Source: Carnegiea gigantea
Lineage: Eukaryota > Streptophyta > Magnoliopsida > Caryophyllales > Cactaceae
Reading direction: 5' to 3'
Assembly: GCA_029747015.1 (NCBI GenBank)
Contig: JAKOGI010000001.1
Location: 310,001 to 374,000 of the forward strand
Length of the DNA: 64,000 bases
Of the stretch, positions 11,079 to 22,924 are shown in pieces. Both the position numbers and the translations under genes were made by a program. Under the pieces are notes generated by a model, which worked only from the letters and a program-made list of their open reading frames with translations, did not search any database and was not told where the DNA came from. The first letter of the stretch is position 1, and every line of letters starts with the position of its first letter.

Positions 11079-12020
11079 TGTAGCGCCCCAACTTTTAATC
11101 ACATGATTATTTTTAATTAACTAACCACTAGTGGTTGGTACAATGGAAGCGTCAACGTTAGGCCGTTACCGCCATCCTAGAAGGACAAGGCTCAGCTGAT
11201 TTACTTAATATATGTGCCAGAACATTCTAACTTACATGGAAACCAAATGATATACCATTCAGACATTCTCGTCCTCGTTGAAAGTCCAGCAACCTCATAG
11301 CTTACATTATAATAACCCATGACTCCCTGAGTGCCACTGTGAGCTTGTCTAGACTTCCTCAATTGTCCTCTTGCCCTTTTGGTGTTGTCAGATAAGGATT
11401 TCACAACTTGTTATCCTAAAACATAAAACATAAAAACATTCGAATAATGAGCTGAAGCTCAATACGCATACTCCTATATAGTGAAGAAATAAATTCCTTT
11501 TTTTTTTTCATTGACTGGCCGTATTTCAATTCATTTTAGTTCGAAATCAGGGAGAGAGAGAATCATAATAAAACTGTTACTGATTATTAGCTGAAAATGA
11601 AACCCAAACTGATAAGCTCATACGTATATTGCGATCATTGAACAGGTGTGCACTTGACAAGTCGATCGAATAGCCTGGCTTGAGGCCAAGTGGGTGAAGT
11701 GAAGGGATTAAGCCCTGATGATTGATAATTGGTGGGTCCACTTGATTATGTGATAAAGTGATAATTGAAAATGATTCATTAAATAATTATATATTATGAG
11801 ACTTTGATATTTATGAAAAACATGTGAACTTTTGAAGGGTATAAGCAGTTACCTGAAATTTCTAAAATTCCTCCCCTTTTATAATATCGTTATTCATGGC
11901 TTGATGACAATGAAAATGACCCCAATTCTGCTCCAAATACGTATATTTTAATGGTTAGTGAAGTTTCACATAATATTTGCTAGTTATATCGTTAATAATT
12001 AATTCATAGTTCACTTTATC

Positions 12021-12040
12021 AACAACAACAATAACAACAA
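12021..12040. repeat. AAC microsatellite tail of the LINE
   Basis: Six AAC-like units with one ATAAC interruption, at the 3' end of the minus-strand LINE. Confidence 0.85.
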
Positions 12041-12358
12041 CTCCCAGTGTGGGTTCCGCTTTTACGGGGTCTGGGGAGATCCAGTTGTAGGCAACCTTAC
12101 CCCTACCGGTATTCCTACCCATAAGGAGGTTAATTCCTTAAGACCCACAAAACAGTTTTTGAAAAAGGTTTATAGAGAACACGATTGCAAACCAAAAACC
12201 AAGGAGGAGAAAATGTGCCGGAGAGCAAAATAAACAAGGAGCAGAGGCATACCTCAACCAACCAGGGGCGCTAGATGCCGTCACATCCCAGAAAAGTACG
12301 ACATGCAGACAAGCACACCAAAACCCTACCCGCCCCACCCCACCGAAGCTACTACCAC

Positions 12359-12718
12359 CTACGCGGCCGGTCCCCTACAATCAGAGACCTTAATCCTATC
12401 CCGCCACAACCTCCTATCTTGAGCCATGCCCTCCGTCAGACCGGCAACTCTCAGGTCCTCTCTAACCACTTCCTCTAAGCTCTTCTTCGGTCTACCCCTC
12501 CCTCTCTTTCCACCGGGGGGGACGATCATCTCGCACCTCCGCACTGGGGCGGCCACACTTCTCCTCTTTACATGGCCGAACCATCTAAGCCTCGATTCCC
12601 TCATCTTCTCCTCTATGGGGGCCACTTCAGCTAAGCTCCTGATTGCTCCATTCCTAATTCTGTCCAATCTCGTAAAACCACACATCCACCTGATCATTCT
12701 CATCTCAGCTATCATCAA
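12359..12718 (-). pseudogene. LINE C-terminal region
   Basis: A 119-codon open stretch reads EMRMIRWMCGFTRLDRIRNG, then RLRWFGHVKRRS and GKRGRGRPKKSLEEVVREDL. This tail after the RT domain is common to plant RTE-type LINEs. The Arg/Lys-rich segment may bind nucleic acid; that is inference. A stop at the 5' side separates it from the RT part. The plus-strand frames opposite it are shadows. Confidence 0.85.
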
Positions 12719-12913
12719 CCTTTAGGCCTGCGTCTTCTTTAGAGGCCAACACTCCGATCCATAGAGAACAGCCGGTCTAACTACCATCCGGTAGACTTTG
12801 CCTTTTAATCCTAGGGGCACTCTCTTGTCACACAGTACCCCTGACGTTGACTTCCACTTTTGCCAACCCACTCTTATCTGCTGGCTAATATCCTCAACAA
12901 TGTCCCCATTTTG

Positions 12914-13860
12914 CTAGATGATCGAGCCCAAATACTTAAATTTAGCAACCTTTGGTATCACCCTCCCATCCAGAGTGATTTCTCCCCCTTCTTCTATCCT
13001 ACCACTGAAAGAGCAATGGAGGTATTCCGTTTTTGATCTACTTAACCGAAAACCCCTAGCTTCCAGCCTATGCCTCCAACTCTCCAACCTGTCATTCACC
13101 CCCTGCCTGGTCACATCGATAAGAACGATGTCATCTGCAAATAACATGCACCAGGGCACCTCGTCCTGGATTCCTCTCGTGAGTTCATCCAAAACTAAAG
13201 TGAAAAGAAACGGGCTTAGGGCGGAGCCCTGATGTAGGCTCACACTAACAGCGAAGTCATTAGAGACCCCTCCCGGTGTCCTAACACGCGTCCGTCCTCC
13301 TTCGTACATATTCTTGATTGCACAGATGTACGCGAGTGACACCCTTTTCTCTTCCAAACACCTCCACAATACCTCCCCCGGGACTCGATCATACGCGTTC
13401 TTTAGGTCAATGAACACCATATGGAGATTCACCTTTCTATCCTTAAACAAGCCTATGAGCCCTCTGAGGAGGTGGATCACCTCAGTGGTCGACCTGCCTA
13501 GCATAAAACCAAATTGGTTCTCTGAAATCTCTACAACCTCTCGTAACTTTCTCTCAATCACCCTCTCCCATAGCTTCATAGTGTGACTGAGCAGCTTGAT
13601 GCCCCTAAAGTTATTACAAACTTAAATATCCCCTTTGTTTTTGTACAATGGGATGACTGTGCTGGCTCTCCACTCTCTGGGCATCTTGGCGATCCTGTAA
13701 ATAACATTAAACAGCTCCGTGAGTCACTCTAGCCCTACCTCTCCCATAAACTTCCAAACTTCCACTGGTATCTGGTCTGGGCCCACTGCCTTCCTATTCG
13801 CCATCTTCCTCAAAGCCTCCCTAATCTCCTCCTTTGCTATATGGTCGCCCGCTCACTGAT
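12914..13860 (-). pseudogene. LINE reverse transcriptase domain
   Basis: The open part 13579-12914 (221 codons) shows the RT palm: SENQFGFMLGRST, FIDLKNAYDRVP (first catalytic Asp), SLHQGSALSPFLF and LFADDIVLID (catalytic DD in an FADD box). Upstream, 13580-13860 reads as the N-terminal RT part (NRKAVGPDQIPVEVWKFM) with stops near 13724 and 13622. This is the normal domain order for RTE LINEs. Confidence 0.9.
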
Positions 13861-15100
13861 CGCTACACTCTCTGCCCCTACTACAGTCGTCTCGCACTCC
13901 TTTCTCATTTAGAAGTTTAGCAAAGAACCTTTGCCATCTCTCTCTAATTTCATCATTCTCAGTCAACACCTTACCTTCTTCGTCCTTGATGCACCTTACC
14001 ACTCCCAAATCTCTAGTCTTCTTTTTCCTCGCCCTAGCCAGTTTGAAAACCTCCTTCTCCCCTTCCTTCGTCCCCAATCTATGGTACAGTCTATCAAAGG
14101 CCTGGCTCTTTGCTATTGCCACCGCCTTTTTGGCTACCTTCTTGGCCGCCTTATATCCAACCTTCTTTTGCTCCCTCTCTTCCTCCGAACTGCTGTTCAT
14201 GAACTCTGCGAAAGCCTCTTTTTTGGTCTTGACTTTCTCCTTTACCTCTTCGTTCCACCACCAGGCACCCTCCATCCTGTTCTCGCCTCCCCTAGAAAGA
14301 CCTAGGGTTTCCTTAGCCGACCTTCGGATGCAATCCGCCACAGCCTCCCACATTGAATCGGCATCTTCTGCCCTCCTCCAAGCTCCCTCCTCGGCTATTC
14401 TTTCTGCTATTAACCCCGTCTTCTCCTCTGTGAGGGTCCACCACTTAATTCTGGGTTCTCCGACTCTCCTCTTCGTCCTCCTAGGATACTTGAATTCTAC
14501 ATCTAAAACCAGCAACCTGTGTTGCGTTCTCAGAAACTCACTAGGAATCACTTTGCAGTCCTTACATGATCTCCGACTTTCCTTCCTCGTGAGGAAGTAG
14601 TCAATCTGGGTCTTGCAAGAGCTGCTCTTGAAGGTCACTAGGTGATCCTCCTTCTTCTTGAAAAAGGAGTTGGCCACCAACAAATCAAAGGCCATCGCAA
14701 AGTCCAACACAAAGACCCCTCCCGCGTTTCTCTCTCTGAAACCTAAACCCCCGTGGACACCATCATAACCTGCTGCCTCCGCACCGATATGGCCGTTAAA
14801 GTCTCCTCCTATGAACAGTTTCTTGCTCTGAGGGACCTCTTGGGTGACCTCATCTAGATCCTCCCAAAAGAGCTTCTTAGTTTCCTCCGGCAGGCCTACT
14901 TGGGGCGCATACACACTCACCACATTGTCATAATCCGATCGCTCTTACGCGTCACTTCGACCACCTGGTCCGCCAAATCTTTTACAACCAGGATGCCAAC
15001 TCCATTCTTCGCCTTGGTTGACCCCGAGTACCAAAGCTTGTACTCATCATTTCTTTTAAATACCAAGGCACCCATCCTCACTCACTTAACCAGCAAAATA
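13853..15100 (-). pseudogene. LINE endonuclease domain
   Basis: The endonuclease nicks target DNA to prime reverse transcription. The open part (14923-13853, 356 codons) shows VSVYAPQ, then GGDFNGHIG (the catalytic Asp/Asn region) and TQIDYFLTR, and later SEFLRTQHRLLVLDV holding the conserved His; all belong to the exonuclease-endonuclease-phosphatase fold. Upstream reading (to about 15100) gives WYSGSTKAKNGVGILV in the same frame after a stop. After residue 160 a Lys/Glu-rich linker leads to the RT domain. Confidence 0.88.
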
Positions 15101-17230
15101 ATTTTGTTTCCCCCCTTTATAACCCAATGGTTGTTATCATTATTAATAGTGCTAAAGCTATTATTATTTTTATGAACATTGATATTGTTGTCTCCACTAT
15201 TGTTAATATTATTACCATCATTATTATTATTGAGAAAAGCATTATCACTCCACTTTCATTTATATTCTCGGGCAATGCCTACACCTTTGATCATCTTTAC
15301 ACAAATTATAAACCATGATCTTCACTATTGATTTAATTGGACGTCAAACTCACTCCTACTCCTAAATTTTAGATCTTCCTCTAGTTCCATATTAAGAATT
15401 AGTTCATCATTTATGCAAAGATGAACCCTCCAAAATTGTAATTCACCACTTTATTTTATTACCGCGTTGTGGTTTACTTTAGAAATTTCATATTTTTTTC
15501 TCCCGACCTTGAATTGAGACTTAAAACCTCAATATGAAAAGCTTAGGAAGTTGCGCAATACAAAACACAAGCAACTCAACATGGCCTCTAAAATTGAGCT
15601 TAAACTAAAACCATACACAGCTCCCTTTTTTTTGTGCAATCTCGGTAAATCGACCATAACTTTGTCCGTAGAACTCGGAATTAAGCGATTCTAAAGGCAC
15701 TTGAAGATAACTTGTTGCCTTACCTATCCATAAAAAATTACAATTTTTTAATATGTCAATACATGCCAGTTTATTCCTGCAGTTGGCCCTATGTTTGGAT
15801 CTGTTCACAGCCTTGGCACCTCTTTTGTTTTTCTTAACCTCAAGTTTTTATTCACCTCTTTCATCTCTTCAATGACAAGTACTCAACACATCCATAATCA
15901 ATCTCTAATTTCTTTCAAAACACAACACATCCCCTTAACTTCAACACAATTTACTCACATAGGCTGAATTGCACCACCGATGCTCAACTCACTCTTCCAT
16001 GGATACCCACAAGTAATTAGCTATTCTAGCCCACAAAATTTATCATCACAACTACAAATTAACACCACCATACTCATATAATACTAAAAGAGTGCAATTT
16101 ATCAACTGAATTGAAGAGGTAGATGGTGAAATCAATTAAGGGAACTCTTGAAACTTACCTTGCAATTACCCATGAACCAAGAAGAAAAGGGAACGAGGAG
16201 AGGAGAGGGGGGTGGCTAGGTGGTGCCGGTGACAGACGGCTGATCTACGACTGGCGGCCGGCTAGCAAGCATACAACCAAATAGAACAGGACTAGTGGAG
16301 GAGGGGGTGTTCACATTTTGTTGGAGAGAATGGGGAGGGGTATTTCATTTCAAGTGAAACAAAAGAGGAGGGGGAATGTTGGTTAATTGGAAGGAAAAAA
16401 ATCTAGATAATGACCTTTTTTTCCTGAGATTTGCTATTAGTATCATAATTATTTATCATTCTTATTATTATTGTGATGATAGAATTTTCGATTTTTTCAC
16501 ACTTTTGACCACCATTTTAATTTTTGGGAATTACTGGCTTGGCGACAAATTCTAAAACTTTTACTCTAGGTTTTATATAGAGTTTTACAATTTTCTGTGC
16601 TTGTGCATGAATTTTTCATGTGTATATTTTAAGTTACAAATTTTTGAGTAAAACTGCCACATTTAGTGTATTTGTGCGTTCTTTGCATATGTTGATTGAG
16701 AATCGGATGTGCGAGGAATTTTTTTGAGCATTGTAGATAATAACATAGTTAAGCGAAGTATTGAAAGTTTGTGAAAAGTATTTTGAGTCGAATTAAGCCT
16801 TGATTTGACTATTACTGTTGTTGTTGTTGCCTTTTTATATCAATCACAAAGTCTGGTATAACAAACTTTGAATTATTATCATTTATTTGTTTATTTGAAA
16901 AAAAAAAAATATAAACTTACCCATTTGATTAGCATTTGCTTTTGTATTTATTAATATTTTATTCAGTCATATTATGATTTTATTTATCTATATTCCATGG
17001 AAATTATAGCCATTATCCCTTTTTATAAATGACTAACTTTCTATTTCTTTAGAAGTGTTGAATGACTTTGTACTGAGCATGATTCATTTTTATTTTGAGC
17101 TCACTTCGTCATCTGAACCTGCAACTCCATAAATTATACGAATGTTGAATTGAAATGCAAAGCTCATCTTTATTAATTTAAATAGAGATTAACCAAAGTA
17201 ATTAACATAATTTAGGTTCGGGTTATTACA

Positions 17231-18230
17231 ATTCACTTATCACAAGGGGGCTATTTTCATGGCTGTATTAGTTTATGTTGATGATATCATGCTTGATGGG
17301 AATGGTGTTGCCGCTTGTGAACAATTTAAGGCCTATCCCCATAAAAGCTTTAGCATAAAGGATCTCAGTTCTCTAAAGTATTTCCTCGGCATCGAGATAG
17401 CTCATGGACCGGACGGTTTATACCTTTGTCAACGAAAATATACTTTGGAGATTGTGGATGAATGTGGCCTATTAGGTGCTAAACCGGCCGACTTTCCTAT
17501 GGAAGAAGAACACAAATTGGCACTCACAACCGAGCAACTCTTGGCGGATCCCACTAAATATAGAAGACTTATTGGGCGTTTAATACATCTCACCATTACC
17601 AAGCCCAATCTAACCTATGCAGTTCACATCCTTTCTTAGTTTATGTAAGCACCTCGAGAGGAGCATATGGAGGCTGCTAGAAGGGTGGTACGATATTTGG
17701 AAGGTACTGCAGATCAGGGTATTTTATTAAAGACAGACAACAATTTGCAGCTTGTTGTGTTTTGTGATTCAGATTGGGGCATGTGTCCATTATCTTGAAA
17801 ATCTCTTACGGGCTATTTTGTGATACCCGGAAGCTCTCCTATATCCTGGAAGACTAAGAAATAGACCCCCACATCCAGATCGTCAGTTGAAGCCGAATAC
17901 AAATCTATGGCTAGCACTACCAGTGAGTTGGTATGGTTACGCTCTGTCCTAGCGTCTCTTGGCATATTTTCTACACAACCCATGCACTTGTATTGCGACA
18001 GTCAAACAACATTGCACATTGTCAAAAACCCAGTCTTCCACGAATGTATGAAACATATAGAGATCGATTGCTATTTTGTTCGTGAGAAACTCGAAGCCGA
18101 CATTTTAACCCTCTTTCATGTTAGAACGAATCAACAACCTGCCGACCTCTTCACTAAGGCGCTCGGGAAGACACAATTTCAATTTTTAAAGAGCAAGTTG
18201 GACATAGTTAACCTTCAAGTGCCAACTTAA
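17231..18230 (+). pseudogene. Copia reverse transcriptase C-terminus and RNase H, broken
   Basis: The copia reading resumes exactly after the solo LTR. It gives LVYVDDIML (the YVDD catalytic box) at about 17265-17291, then the RT thumb to about 17638, a stop, and RNase H with DSDWG, VEAEYKSMA, LYCDSQTTLHI and TNQQPADLFTKALGK, ending in a stop at 18228. At least four in-frame stops occur (near 17638, 17647, 17797 and 17863). From 17666 on, the same sequence is present again at 57205. Confidence 0.92.
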
Positions 18231-18237
18231 GGGGGAG
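18229..18237 (+). other. Polypurine tract of the copia element
   Basis: AAGGGGGAG directly precedes the 3' LTR and overlaps the stop of the pol frame. Confidence 0.8.
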
Positions 18238-18464
18238 TATTAGATTATATTTTACCTTATATTGTAATTGACAATGGTTGATACTTTCCTATTTCACTAC
18301 TTCTTGCAGTTTCCTATTCCTAAAAGGATCTGTACCTCACGCTAGGGTTCTAAGCTTTGTATCAAGTGTATAAAAGCCATGGCATCTCACGCATGAATAA
18401 ATAGAGAAGCAGGCTATACGTTTGAGTGACCCAAATTTGTCTAAAATCAATCCAATTTCTCTAA
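18238..18464 (+). repeat. 3' LTR of the copia element, unit A
   Basis: It begins TATTAGATTA, with G to A at the second base compared with the 5' LTR, and ends CTCTAA next to the target duplication CACTT. It matches 57777-58004 with about 10% differences in the stretch I compared. Confidence 0.88.
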
Positions 18465-18469
18465 CACTT

Positions 18470-20160
18470 AACTATGGTAGATGCAATAAAAAATCAAGTA
18501 AGGCAGAATATCAATTGATTAATTTAATAATATGCCTGCGACTAGCAAGTCTGCAACTTAATTGATTTGAAAAAAAAAATGCAACAAAACAAAATGGTGA
18601 ATTTCCACAGGAGACAGAATCTTTTAACTTGCAATGCCAAACACGTGCTCAATCACCGTCCACCAAAGTCAAAAAAGGGGGAAAGTAAGGAAAATTAAAC
18701 CCAAATGCTATGAACAAGCAGACACGTTATTATCAGAAAATAGGTGGAAATTCAAGTGTCATATGCATGGGGCGAATAAAATAATATTTGCGACGTTAAA
18801 TGCGAAGACAGTGTGTGGGTCTTTCTATGCCAGACCTCATATATCTCGGCATTATGCTCAATAATTGATCTATTGTGATTTGTGAAGTAGCCGCCCCACG
18901 CAATCATATAACAGATTGTCCACATAAATATGCATTATGCCTAAAAACAATTGATATTTGTTCATGACTAGATGCAGTTATAATAGTTATCACTGTGTAA
19001 TAATTATTATAAATGATATAATTTGAACTATGAGCCTATTATATAGGTCTAAGTCATTTATTTATTTTTTTTGGGTTCTAACTTAATTAAAATTATTTTG
19101 TGAACATAAAACATATTTATAAAAATGCAAAAGTATAATGGACTAAAGGCTTGTTTGATTGCCACCCTCTTCGTTTCTAATTAGCCTAATGACTACTGTA
19201 GAAAATGCAGTCCCCGTCACACCATTTCTTCTGGCAAAAAACCTCATGCAGGCTTCCATGGATTTTGCCGATTCAGTTAGTATTATCGGTGAAAAAAAAC
19301 AAATTAACTCTCTCTCTCCCTCTCTCTCTCTCGGCTCTGACTTGCCATTCTCTAGAGGTTGTGGTTCATGCACCATTCATGGTCGCTGGGGAGTATGAGA
19401 TGCCATGATAATTAGTGTATATCATTTTGATTTATCTTTGGATAACATTATATCTGGCAAAATTGACCAAAAATTCGAAACCAGAACCAAATGGTTGAAT
19501 GCTTACTCGACTTCATGCCCGAAACAATTAGCTCGAAATTGACCCAAAGCCCATGTTGACCAAAACCGAACCAAACTGACCCAACCTGAACATTTTTTTT
19601 ACAAACGTATTTTTCTTTGCAAGAATTGGGCTAAAAAATTGAGTGATCCGAAGTCAACCAGGACTAAAAATGACCCGACCCAAAATTAAAAAACGAACTA
19701 AATTTATTGGAGGCAATTAAGTACGACCCTACATGAAGTTATCGAATGATATATTTCCTAAGTCTAGTCAACAATTTATAATTTTAGATCGGGATAACGA
19801 GTAAAATATGAATTGTCAATGAGTAATTGATTATATATAAGTTACAAAAAGTTTTATAAGTTTAGTAAGTTGGCACGTATATTTGCTTTGAAAAAATGTC
19901 TTTCTTAAATAAGCTAAGGTCCCATAAAAAAAATTAAAAAAAGAGAAACAGAGAGAGAGAGAGACTGTTCTCAAGGGGGAACAACCGGGAGAGGAAGGGA
20001 AGATGGCAAACCAGGCGGAGGGGTCCATCTCTAAATATAACACGTGACACAGTAAAATCCTTTCCATCGAGGTCACGATCATGATCTTGACTTTCACCGC
20101 CCAAAATGTAAGCTCGGCGCCTACAATCACTGTCACACAATGTGAATCCCTTTGGCGGGC
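18470..20160. other. Upstream region of lipase A
   Basis: No gene is recognisable. Short frames near 18634 and 19159 are also present in unit B but carry no motif. The stretch 19440-19720 is rich in GACC/CCAAA-type words of a kind often seen in dispersed plant repeats. A CT run lies at 19309-19332 and a GA run at 19944-19964. Confidence 0.6.
20041..20046 (+). promoter_or_regulatory. G-box-like CACGTG upstream of lipase A
   Basis: CACGTG lies about 120 bp upstream of the TATA box and is kept in unit B (60255-60260). G-boxes bind bZIP and bHLH factors, including abscisic-acid-responsive ones; a role here is inference. Confidence 0.4.
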
Positions 20161-20161
20161 T

Positions 20162-20169
20162 TATAAATA
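20162..20169 (+). promoter_or_regulatory. TATA box of lipase A
   Basis: TATAAATA lies 130 bp upstream of the first usable ATG and is conserved in unit B at 60376-60383. It would give a 5' leader of roughly 100 bp. Confidence 0.6.
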
Positions 20170-20291
20170 TGTGTGCGCTCCCAACCAGGCCTCATACACT
20201 CCAAGTAACAAATCCTTCACTACCTACTGCCGCCTCATTTATTGAGCCAAAACCCCTCTTCAATTAGCCTTCTACATCATCCATATTGCCA

Positions 20292-22864
20292 ATGATAATA
20301 AACAATATGGCCACTAAAGAGCTCGACATCCATGCAAATAAGTTTTTGAATCTCAATAAGAAAAATGTTACCTTTAGAAAACTCGCGTTTCAATTATTAT
20401 TTGGTGGCCACATCCAAGATAGCGATCTTATTTATCACAACATTCCCCAAGAGAAAGAGAATAAATACCTCCATAGGTTCATCATTTTTCTCTCTTTGGT
20501 GATTCAAGTTTTGCTCAACCACATCTCCAAGCCCTTGAGCATATTGGGTCGCTTTCTTGAGGCCGTCCTTAACCCTTTTAAGGGTACGTGTTCGTCTATT
20601 TTCTAACACCTACTAATGTGCAAATACTCTATCAGCTAAGTCCATATTTTGATCAATTTTTGACACTAGTTACTAGTCGATTAAATCATGTATGAGGTAA
20701 GCTATTGAATTAAAACTTAACATTTTGATTAGTAACATCGGGTATACATCCTGATAATGTAGATAGAAAGTCAGCCCGTTATTTCTCATTCCTGGGACAT
20801 CTTGACACGAGGGTAGAGCTGGACGGAACAATAGAGCATGGAGATGGGAGATATTATCCTGCACTTACAATGATGGCATCCAAGTTAGCCTACGAGAATC
20901 AAAATGTCATCAGATCTGTGGTTGCTGATCACTGGAAGGTGGGTAATTAACGCCATCTAATTAAAATTATGATGTCCTCATCTATCTTTTCAACTTAAGA
21001 ATATTACTTGCTTAATTAACTACAGGTTCACTTCCCCGCTGTTCCCTTATAGCAGGCTAATACGCTAATACTGTGCCAGTCACTCTTGCCAATGTTTATA
21101 TCAAACGGCCATCAGTATGTACATACTCCTTTAGTACATATTGGCAAAAAATATCTTAAAAAAATTAACAATTACATTCTAAAAAATATGTATGGTTAGA
21201 TTTATATAATTTTTTATCACATGTAATTCCCATCTGACCGTTCTCTCCCTGGATTTCCCAACATATGTAGTGATTAGTGAAGCTAAGACTGGTGTAAGGG
21301 CTATCACACGGCTTGATATATGAAGTAATTAAATACTAATTCACAGAAAAAATCCAAGCAAAAATGATGAAAATGAGCAAAAATGAAAGAAATTAAGCTT
21401 CATTTGAACTTATTTGTTCTTGTATTAATGCATATGTGTTTTAACGACCTTCAATTTTTTACGTACGCATGCAGATGGAATTCATGGGGTTCTATAATTT
21501 CTACAACGGTGAGATATGTCTTAATCTAATTTATAAGCCTTCAACTCTAGCAGCCAAAAAAGACAATTACGGCAGTGCTTTTAATTTGCTTATGGTTAAT
21601 TAATCACTAGCTCATAGATTATTTGCTCATTTTTGACTACAGAATTCCAGGAGATAATGGCAACACAAGCGTTCATCTTCCAAGAGAAAGGTCCAGAAAA
21701 TGATACGATCATCGTGTCCTTCAGGGGTACCTCCCCTTTCGTTGCACACGATTGGAGCACCGATTTTGATATCTCATGGAGCAAATTCAAAGGAGTTGGA
21801 AAAGCACATATGGGTTTCATGACAGCCTTAGGTCTCAAAAAATATCGTAACAACGACGATCCTGCAGGAGATTACTATGGGTATTGGCCTAAGGAAGTTG
21901 AACAAGATCCTAAGTTTCCACTGGCTTACTACACAATTAGGGAAATGCTCGGAGAAATCATTAAAAAAAACAAGAAGGCGAGATTTATCGTGACAGGCCA
22001 TAGCTTAGGAGCTGCACTTGCCATTCTTTTTCCAGCAATCTTGGCCATGCATGATGAGGCAAAGCTACTAGATAGGTTAGAGGGTGTTTATACATATGGG
22101 CAACCAAGGGTTGGGGATGAAAAATTCGGTAAATTTGTGATGAAGAAATTGAGGGAGCATGATATCAAGTACTACAGGATTGTCTATGCTAATGATGTAG
22201 TGCCTAAGGTTCCTTTCGATAATAGCTTTACGATGTTCAAGCACTTTGGGACAGGCATGCATTTCGACAGCCTTTATTATGGCAAGGTTAGTAAAGATCT
22301 TATTCTCTCTCAGCCTTCAACAAACCATCAATTTAAGTTTTTAGTTGAGATGATTTTCGAACAAATTAAACATGTCAGCATGGGCTCCAGTTGTTTAATT
22401 CAATAAGTTATGCATGGTTCTAAGCCTATGTGAACTCAATCAGCCTACTTATTTTGCCGCGCCACCACTAAACACTATCATTTATGTAGCTTTTTTTTTT
22501 TTTTTTAATGTGGTGTAATATAATGACACAGATAGTTCAAGAAGAAATAACAGCATTGAAGAGAAAGCAGGTGGCACGGAACGTATTGGAGAAATGGCTA
22601 TGGGTGCTAAGAGACATAGCTGGGTTCATAGCCAACTTCATACTGGCAAGGCTGAATGCAGTTTTTGAGGTGATAAGAGGGTTCATAATTCCCTACACAG
22701 CAGGGCGTGACTTCAAAGAGGGTTGGCCACTAACTGTGGTTAGGCTCACAGGGATCTTGCTTCCTGGGGTCCCAGAACATGGTCCTCAAGATTACGTTAA
22801 CGCGACTCGTTTGGCGTCTAAGGACTTGTTCCCCCTTTACACTTCTTTGATGTCCGATCAGTAA
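20292..22864 (+). CDS. Class 3 triacylglycerol lipase, oil-body lipase type, copy A (five exons)
   Basis: Exons: 20292-20583, 20733-20938, 21475-21508, 21643-22286 and 22532-22864. All introns are GT..AG and phases agree, giving 502 residues. SFRGT (203-207) fits the oxyanion region, GHSLG (296-300) holds the nucleophile Ser298, Asp362 lies in YANDVVPKVP and His475 in PEHGPQDYVN. There is no signal peptide; a hydrophobic stretch at 63-75 may help lipid-body binding. Length, the exon 4/5 junction and the HGPQDYVN ending fit plant OBL1-type lipases, which hydrolyse triacylglycerol at oil bodies; the family call is from memory. ATG 20292 is the first in frame; ATG 20307 has a better context (A at -3, G at +4) and would give 497 residues. 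It looks intact. Confidence 0.9.
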
Positions 22865-22918
22865 GATACCATGCCATCAAATTTCGTTATTTCAGCAGCG
22901 CGGTGTTTGATTTATGAG

Positions 22919-22924
22919 AATAAA
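22919..22924 (+). terminator. Possible poly(A) signal of lipase A
   Basis: AATAAA lies 55 bp after the stop codon and is conserved in unit B. Plant signals are loose, so this is tentative. Confidence 0.4.

Larger units (their letters stand above)
12021..15110 (-). mobile_element. RTE-type LINE, probably 5'-truncated
   Basis: A non-LTR retrotransposon on the minus strand with an AP-type endonuclease, a reverse transcriptase and a C-terminal basic tail, ending at its 3' end in an AAC-type microsatellite (12021-12040; GTT on the coding strand). A microsatellite tail in place of poly(A), and the Arg/Trp-rich C-terminus, fit the plant RTE clade. The 5' edge near 15110 is estimated from loss of coding similarity. 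It sits inside the solo LTR. Stops and frameshifts show it is dead. Confidence 0.88.
11079..17230 (-). mobile_element. Solo LTR of the chromovirus family, carrying a LINE
   Basis: The block begins TGTAGCGCCCC and ends TTCGGGTTATTACA, and has a perfect 5-bp target duplication ATTCA (11074-11078 and 17231-17235) in the middle of the copia RT gene. Without the LINE at 12021 to about 15110 it is about 3.06 kb, the same size as the chromovirus LTRs at 29993-38743 and 53025-56189. It is a diverged relative of them: both share the block AAGCCCTGATGATTGATAAT and its surroundings (here near 11710). No internal region remains. Confidence 0.85.
6160..18469 (+). mobile_element. Decayed Ty1/copia element interrupted by two solo LTRs
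   Basis: LTRs of about 227 bp (6160-6386 and 18238-18464) bound a copia internal region in the order gag, protease, integrase, reverse transcriptase, RNase H. The target duplication is CACTT at 6155-6159 and 18465-18469; the right LTR seems to have lost one base at its end, since the duplicated copy near 58004 ends cleanly in GCA and then CACTT. Two later insertions (9223-10437 and 11079-17230) split the coding region; joined across them, the copia internal region is about 4.5 kb, close to full length. Many stops and frameshifts show it is dead. Confidence 0.92.

Noticed and set aside
12426..14600. Long plus-strand frames
   Set aside because: They are antisense shadows of the minus-strand LINE, whose catalytic motifs are clear.
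19143..20140. Short frames on both strands upstream of lipase A, conserved in unit B
   Set aside because: They are conserved only because the whole segment is about 99% identical. They lack motifs and some cover CT/GA runs.
22287..22406. Continuation of the lipase frame past 22286 to a stop at 22404
   Set aside because: GT at 22287 with phase-0 AG at 22530-22531 restores the conserved C-terminus containing His475. Read-through would lose it, and in unit B the read-through frame ends elsewhere.
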